64,000 nucleotides of DNA from Psococerastis gibbosa (Eukaryota > Arthropoda > Insecta > Psocodea > Psocidae), in assembly GCA_963971405.1 (NCBI GenBank), contig OZ020488.1:39662888-39726887 (forward strand), written 5' to 3'. Shown here piece after piece: positions 54,301 to 63,300 of the stretch (within the stretch, counting starts at the first letter, position 1; the number at the start of each line of letters is the position of its first letter). A program made the translations under genes and the position numbers. Below the pieces are notes generated by a model, which was not told the origin of the DNA, did no database searches, and was given only the letters and a program-made list of their open reading frames with translations.

Positions 54301-57300
54301 AAGGAGTCTCTACCTCAGACACGAAAACCTAAACTAAACATGCCCCCCCCCCCAAAAAAAAATCAATAAAAGCCAAATGAAGAACTCGATGATAGTTCCA
54401 ACTTAAAAATGAGTGGCTGAGTTGAAAAAAGGAACAACCCACAATGTTTCATTTATATAAAGCTGTGACCAACTCAATATTATTCTGCAAAAATGTTTAT
54501 CTCATTGCTGGTACAAGGTCAAGATCGTAAGAACTGTGAACCGTGGCCGAAGCCAACCAGTAGTTGTATTCCCAGGTACAGGTACCATCCTCCTCTAGCT
54601 TTACTAACTATACAGACCTAGTTATAGCCAAACACAAATGGTAGGAAGCTCATTAGCAACGCCAGAGCTTAGGAATTTTCCAGCGCAGCAGCACTGAATT
54701 TCACGCATTTTGCCTTTAATTCGATAAATGTATTTATTTATTTATAAAACACCCTTCCCCCCACTGGTTAATTTCTCGCAAGGTCAAATTTCCCATTAAA
54801 TATCCACTGTCAAACAGAAGACAATATCCTCTAAATTTTGATGTGCATTATGGTTAAGAAGCGGACACTAACATACTTTGGCTATGTGAAGGAATGAAAA
54901 GTAATAATCCAAGGGAAGGTAGAAAGACTGAGGGCTCCCGGCAGAAGAAGAACATTGCTGTCGTGGATGTTTACAAGCAATCCTTTAAATTGTGGGGGTG
55001 AACGCTTTCGGCATGTCAACAGGTGTTAAAAGACAAATTATTCTCAAAAACATACACAATAGTCACCTAACAATCATGTATTCCACATAGCCTACGTAGC
55101 CTACATAATATCGTAAAGTTTGCAAATTTATTGCTAACTTAACAGTAAATACTATAGTACATACAGTATGAAGGTCATACAGTAATCAATTCATGCATAA
55201 TAATTGCTTTTACTTATTACATGATAGCGCTATTACGACATTAGCACTGGCCACAGCTTTTAGAACCACACCATTTCTTTTTGAAACCCTTGATACCAGT
55301 CACATGTCAAGAGTGCACCATGTTGCTATAATCATCCATCACAATAACCTTGTACATCCGCATCGAGATTCCCTGAGATAAGGGGGAAAAAAGTGTAACC
55401 AGAGGGACAAACCTCAGGGTACAAAAATAATCACATTACACAAGTTTCACGCGTAAAAAGTAGAAGCAAGAGATTTGCATCTTCTCCTCGAGTTGAGCAA
55501 GTCTCAAATCGCAGATAAGGTGTAACTGTGCTAGTGGGTTTCCCTCTGTAGATGGCAGTTCTTGCCTAAAAGCGCTCAGGGTTTTATACAAACACAAGTG
55601 GGTTTCTTAGACAAAGTTCATTTCTTAACTATTATTTGGGTTTTACTAATTCGGGTTGTTATAACAAGTTATTCTAAAACTCTATGTTTTTGTTATTTTT
55701 TGAGATTTATGTATCAGCATGTGCTCTTTTTCATATTCATAAGCAATTACTTTTAATTATTAGCATTTGCTTCCAAGCAATGAGTAAAAGCTCGAAAAAC
55801 GCTCGTGGTGCAGGGAAATGTCAAAAAATATTTTTATTTATATTATATTAATATATTATATTATATTAATATTTTTAAAGCTCTACCATGAATATTTACT
55901 GTGAAATTACAACTTACAAAAAACGGGAGGCGCTGCGCTGGTGTCCCGGGGGGGGGGGGGGGGAGAGTGGACCTTAACCGAAACGGAAAATAGCCCCTGA
56001 CCTATGCCAAATCACAACTTTCACAACTGGCAGCATGACTCACAAAAACGTTTTATAATGAGTTTTTTTCTTTTTAGAAAATTCACTGCATTTAATATTC
56101 AGATGAGTATGTGTCATGTGTCGGAATCAGCCCAAAGGACCACTGGAGCCAGGGTTCCCGCCCAGCACTGACCTAGCCCAACCGGGTTCGATTAAGGGGG
56201 AATCGGAGCGGACAAACAAGAACTTCAATGAAATATACAATAATATATTTTCATGTTGATAATAGTATGATTATAGTACCATAATTGAGGTCAGAGGATG
56301 TAGAAGAAATGTTCTTCAACAATTTGACAGATAGTGTGTAGCCGGCTCTAACATCATTTGGCCACAGTTTTTGAAGGCGTAGACCAAAGTCTAACCTTCC
56401 ATTTTCTTCCAAAAACTGTGGCCGAACAGTGTTAATAATAACTACTAGTATGTCACCGCTTAAAAGGAAAAAATAATAATAATAATTGCATAAAAAATGT
56501 TATTTTTCACTTTCTTCTGCGCTAAGTGTTACATATTTATTTGCAATAATAATCATCACTAGGGAGAGTTGAACTACTTTAATGTAGCGCAAAAAAATAC
56601 AATTACAAAAACTCTGAACCGCTTTCCTGAAAAAGTAGCGTTTTGAAGGATGTAACACTTAGCTTTGCTCGCGGCGATGTGTAGAAATGTAGATGAACAT
56701 TCCTTCTACGCTTTCTACTCTCATTCATGGCTCTATGACCGATATTTCATGAGAAATACAACTTTCTACAAAAACACATATACAAGTAGTATTGAATCAA
56801 CCCCATAAACACCAAATTAAATAGAAAATCAGCAGTAAAGCCCATCTTACACAACACAGTGCCGTTACCAATTTGCAAGTTCACAGCACAATTATGTCCG
56901 AAGTTGAAAACTTTATAGAGTTATAAAAATATATATATATATATATATTTACATTTATTTAACTAAGTTTTAACACGCATTCAAAATGTAGTACAAGTTT
57001 TAATTTTGCAACACATTCACGAATATTTGGAACCCTGACCTGTTACACATAGACGGGACTTGAGCCACTAACACCGGTCGGTCAACAACTACTAACAACG
57101 TTATGGTATTACAGTGTGATAGTCAACGTTCGGTGCCCGTCAAGCTACAAAAAACTCCGTTGCCAACGAAAACACACTATTAAAGCAACCTTCTTATCGT
57201 TGGAAGAAGCGTTCGCGAGAAAATGTTAGTTGTTGCGGGGAAGCGAACCACGGTTATAAAACGTTCGGCCAATTTATGGGGAAATGTGACAGAACATAAA

Positions 57301-60300
57301 GCCCCTGCACATCACACACTGTTCGTATGTCAAGACAGTTCGTCAAGTTTTTTTTACCTGACACTTCCTTCCGATATAATGATTCAGGGGGCCTGAAGGC
57401 TTGTTTATAGACAACAAAGATTAGGATAATAACTACAAGACGGGTATCACCGATTTACGGAATTTTTGGGCAGTTCAGCGCTTCATGCCTCGCTTTTCCC
57501 ACGTATACACTTTAAATCTTTCCTAAAATGCCCACAAAATTTCTTTTTCCAAAGGACGATTCTCGCAGTCGCGATTTCCCAACGTAATTTCCATTAAAGG
57601 AATTTATGTATTTATGGGGGGAACCAGAGGTCCGCTCCCCCCCCCCCCCCCGTCGTGACAAATTCCATCATCCACAAAGTATTTTCGTATACTTTCATTC
57701 TTTGCCAGTCCCTTCAAAAGGCCGTTTTTAAATTAATGAAAAATAAATTTGTTCTGTTCTTTTTACATTTCTACGTCTTGTTGTATTTACCAAAATTTAG
57801 TTTTGCTATCTTAAGCTCGGTATACACTACTGTGGTAGCCTCGGCCCTTAGGCTAGCTTATCCCATACCTACCCCCCTCCCCGTCGCAAATCTATAGCTA
57901 CGGGCTTGGCCTTGGTGAATGGTTGGTGCAAATCTACAGTCTACTTCAGAATATTTCTATTACCTGGCGTGTTTAGGGGAAAACCGTGCAGTCGTCTTCC
58001 GCCAGCTTCCGAAATCATCTAGAACAGGGGTTCCCAAATTGTGGTCCAAAGAGGCACAGACATATATCGCGTAGTCCACGGACCAAAGTAAGAGATAAGA
58101 AAATAAATCAGCTGAGATATTGAAAATTTGAATTAAAATACAGTAAGTCTTGGCACTGAACTGTAAAATCCAACCGATAAACATTTAATATAATATTAGC
58201 ATGTAATGTAGGCCAAAACTACTTGATCTTGGCCCTAGAACTTGGCGATTTTCCTGTCGCAGCTATGGTGGTCCACGGAAAATCATAAAATAATCTAGTG
58301 GTCCCCGGACAAAAAAGGTTGGGAACCCCTGGTCTAGAAATCTTCTACTAGCCCTATGCTGGCTACAATGGAAAAGACGTCAGCAAATCGCGACGGCAAG
58401 AAAACAACATAAAAAGCACATGAATAATAATATTGCTCTAAACCCGTATTAAATAAATTAACGACATAGGTGCATATGGCTCAGTGTCAGATCTAGCTTT
58501 TTATTTGACGGGGGTCATGGCCAAAATTGGCACCTTTTGCTAACAAAGTTTTACGGTAGCCTATTTTCAATTAATTTTTTTAAATTATATATTGTAGTAT
58601 TTATCTTTACTAAATTTGTCTCCTTTTGGCTATCTTCTGGGCGCTTGAAGGGGGGGCCATGATCCCCTCGGTGGACTGATAGGGCTATACAGGACAAGTG
58701 AATATAACGACAGCAGTAGTCCTGTGAGTTTGCGATTAAAATGAGAAAACACTAACTGTATGTAAACAAAGTGAAACAGTCATTATATTTAACAACAGTA
58801 CAAATATAAGTGTCACACTTTGTCTTTCATTCGGGACGGCTAGTATTTTCATCGGAAAGTCACTGGAAAGCACGATACGCAAAGGCACTTTCAACTGCGA
58901 CAGTACTCGGTCACGAACAATAACAGTAAAATAGCAGCCCAGTTTACATGATTTTACGTCTTTTGGTACTTGTACGGCTGCACGTAAATAGTAGCCTATA
59001 TCAGCGGTTCTCAAACTGTGGGCCACAGCATCCCGTCAGGGACCTCATAGGACCTCGGGAAGAATATATTCATGAATTTCGGGAAATTCGCGGCTTATGA
59101 CACTTCAACGTATTGGAGCGTAGGCTCGGAAAATATTGATTCCATTTCCGACATCAATGGTCCTTCTCAACGCTCCTTATGTTAAATTCAATTCACATTT
59201 CACAAACTAAAAGGCTTCGACGAGGAGCTGGGAGTGGTTATTTCACAAAATATACGTTCCAACTTCAAAAATATTGTCGAAAAAAAAGCAACATGCATTT
59301 TGATATGGATTTATTTTTCCTTGTAAATAGGGTACGCTAGAGGGGCCACGGCCCTAAAAGTTTGGGAACCACTGGTCTATATCATATGTAAGTATCAGTA
59401 GACGTAAGCTGGGTCACTATGCCTATTTTCCCCTTATCGCCAATGACGGAGTGCTGTCGCAGTAGAAACAGTCTTTGCGCCCACCGGACCTTAAGCCCGG
59501 TACACACGAACGTGTGACGTTGAGAAATGTATCAAGGGAAGAAATGGGCTGGTGATAGGTTGGAACAAAGAGTTAAAAAGTTAATTTCTGAACGCACTTC
59601 CGAAAGTTTTGTGACGTTGACGCGTGTTCGGGGCGCGTCTAGGGGGAAAACCGTGCATTTCTGTGTGGTCGGCTTCACGCCAGTTGGAGAAAAATCGTCG
59701 AGAAAACGACGAAAAATCTTCTGCTACCACTATAGCTACAATAGAAAAGACGTCCGCAAATCGCGACTGGCGGAATCGTCCTTGTGTACCGAGCCTAAAA
59801 GCCTTACGACATTTTATTCGTGTCAAACAGTGATTTAATATATTATAATGTCAGTGTTTTCAAGTATTGCAAACTATTCCGCAATAAAGATACTACTAAT
59901 GGCAATTGCCACGACATGAAAAAAGGAGGGTAGGGTGAGGGGGGCAAAAAGGATTGCAATTTCATCGATTCATATCCATACCAACAAAAAAAACCTGCCC
60001 TTTTACCCTTTGCACCGATTGCCATACATAGCCAATATCCATTAAGGAAAGTGCACTATCACGAAATGCAGTCCATCATAAAACTATTACTAAGTATAAT
60101 TTTTTTTCAACTAGATCAAAAAACCAATGCAGCAGGCAACAAAGTGCAACAAAATCTCCATAACGCCACGTGTAGCGACATGGTACAGAACCTGTATCTT
60201 TTTTTCAACTAACCCAATCATAGCAATCCGAGGAGTGCTAACAAAGTGCCAGGGATGCTTACAAAATGCCAGGATTGCAATTTTATGTTAATGGATAATA

Positions 60301-63300
60301 TAAATTTGGAGACGAAAATATTATCACCAGTTTTCCCACCACTTCTCATATCTTTCATGATGTTGTCAACGCCTGACAAGTTGCAGAGTGCCATTTTCTG
60401 GAAGTACAGCATGACGAAGTGTAAAGCCGCTGTGGAAATATTCTTCGAGTTCCAGCTGGCTGGCGGGTCAGCAGCAACATGGAGGAGTGTTGTCGAGCAG
60501 GCCAAAACTAATGAAGGGCTGTAGAGCCAGAAAATGAAGAAGAAGAAGAAGAATCAGATGACTGGACAAAACCCGAAGATACAGGCAAAACAATTACAAC
60601 GATCTGAAGCATTGAGAAGATACAGGGGGAACCTTGAAGTTTTGAGAGGGGCAGACCATCCGAGCTTGGTGACCAGCCTTGAGTCTCATTGGTCCATGGT
60701 CTGCCCACAGTCCTTGGGCTACTTTCCTTCGATTATTTCACTCGGATACCAACTGATACTTTTTAGTAGCTGTAAGAGTGAGAAACCGAACGAATTCTTG
60801 AGGCGAACCACTGCATAAACCGGAGTTTCCAAAACATCCAGACACTCCATTTATATCAGTAATGTTATTATGAGGAATTTAGAAATTCGGTACAACATTT
60901 GGTAACAAAATCGAGGTCAAGCTATTTTTTGTTAAAATTATTAGTTTTTTTTTTTTTAAAGAGAATTGGTAACTCGGAATTTTTTAAAGTAAATTTAATT
61001 TAAAAGGAAAAGTAAACCCGGGCCAAGTTCCTTTGCTTTCACATGTAATGTTATTTTCCTATTTCAATTTCCAATCCGGTTCCCTTAGAAACCACTTCGC
61101 ATAGCTCTTTTATTTTGGGAGCTACCCTTACAGTATATCTACAGTATGTCGCGAAACAATCGATTACATTCCAGTGATAATGCTACTATGCTAGTGATAA
61201 TTGCAAGTAGACATCAATGCTAATTAATTACAGATCATGAGCTCGCTTCAGTAGCGTAGAATCGTAGATCAAATGGGAAGGAGTGAGGAAGCTAAGAAGC
61301 ATATCCAATATAGTTACGAATTATTAATGATATAGACTTCATATAATAATAATATTCTTATTAGAGTATAATAATAATAGGAATATAGCTGCCAAGTTAG
61401 GCTAAAAGATGCCACAAAACGAGATCTCGAGAATCTATGACCGACCGGTATAAAATTCGCCATGAAAAAGCAAGATAAAAGCAGTTCAAAAGAAGCTAGT
61501 ACCGATACGAGTCCGTCTATTTAACAATTAGTATAGTACCAAAAAAAAAAAATAATAATAATAATAATACTAGTATGGGTAGGCTCATCCTAAGAGTTAA
61601 ATCCCTGTTCTTACACCTGTATTTACTAAACTACTTGAAATTAAAAGAGTTAAAGATGATGGAAATAATCAAAATCATATAAACCATTTTATTCCGTACC
61701 CTCGGCTTTGTAAATCCCCGAAAGTTTTTTATTCCATTAAAGTAAACAATTGTCCTACGGTTAAATTTCGGTTGCTTCTACTTTTCCAACCCTATATAGC
61801 ACTGAATTGATGGGACGATTATAGGGTCTAGAATTTGATTGGTCGTGAATTTAAAAGAAATCGACGGAGTCGTTCTTTAAGAAAAAAAAAAAAATTAGTC
61901 GTTATTGCGGTTTTTGGGGAGTCCACCCCCCTCCCCATAAAAATACCTATTGGACAATAATTTTGCTAACCTACATGCCGAATTTCCTCAAATGCTATCG
62001 TGCAGTGTCAGTGTTCAAGTTACAGACTGACATTTCGTAAAGACCACTTTATTGGGACCTCAAAACGTGTAAATCTATTGAAATCGCGAAATCAAAAATT
62101 TTAACCATTACAAACCTTCCAAAAATAATAATTTCATTTTCATCCCACCTGTGAACAGAACGCATTGAATTTGCTGGGAAAATGCTGGTCGGGCCACAGC
62201 GTCATTTGATTCAAACCAACCGGATTTGAAGCTCTCAAGATGTGGGCTATTTTTGGAAAACATTGGTATTTATAGGGAAGGGGTTGTCAATCAAAATAAT
62301 TGTCGGATTGTATAATAATTGTTAAATACTCATGCGAGTTAAATACATTTGTTTAAGGCGCGGCACTAAAAGGCGGGGCACATTAACAGGGATATTTCAA
62401 CCGTGAATGCCCAATCCAACAATAGTTAGTGAAGTATTGTAGATAGAAACATCGAGGCGACGATTAGACCAGTTGTTAGAGATCTAGTCTAAGAAACGGT
62501 AGGTCAAAGCACGAAGCTTGACGTAAAAGGAAAATTTTCCACCTGACCGGGTTCCGTCCAACCCTAACGTATAACTTCATAACCTTCATCGGGAAGAACG
62601 CAGCTGGCGGACATGTTGCTGACCACAACATCTCAAATAGAGCTGTGGTCAAGAGTTCTTAGGCGTAGACCCCCTGTGGGCTGTCGTGCCACAGCGTTTT
62701 TTGCTATCCTATTTTTACATTAGTATAAGGAAAGCTTTGTGATGGTCCATCGAAATTTTCGATTTCGTGACTTACACGCATTTACTAGTCTTGTGGATTT
62801 TACGAAATGTCTGTCTATCTGTCGGTTTGTAGGCAAACTTACTTTTACTTTTATCGTGCCTTATCCGCATGGAAGGTCCGCGGTATGACAGCAGCGTTTT
62901 CTCACAGTCCTGCTCAAGGCGGAGCCCCAAACTTCTCATATCTCCGCCGATCCTTTTTTCTCAGGGTAACAGGGTAACCCTGGTGGACTTCTTCCTTGTA
63001 TCTCCCCGTTCATTACTCTTCTGACTAGGTGGTTTTCGTCTCTACGTACCTCTCTACCCCACCAGTTCAGTCTCTTTTCTCTAAGTTTCTCATGTACAGC
63101 ACGTCACGGGTTTTCTATCTCTTGGTTTCTACGTTGATCTCTCAGCGTTACACCGCAGGATCGTCTTAGCATTCGCATTTCTGCTGCTATTTGCAGGGAA
63201 ACTACTCGGTGGATTTGGGTTACCTCGGCTTTGGCGGTTTTACCTTTATCTTTCTAGAAGGATTGAAAGGGTTAGACTTACCGGTTACCACCACCTGAAG

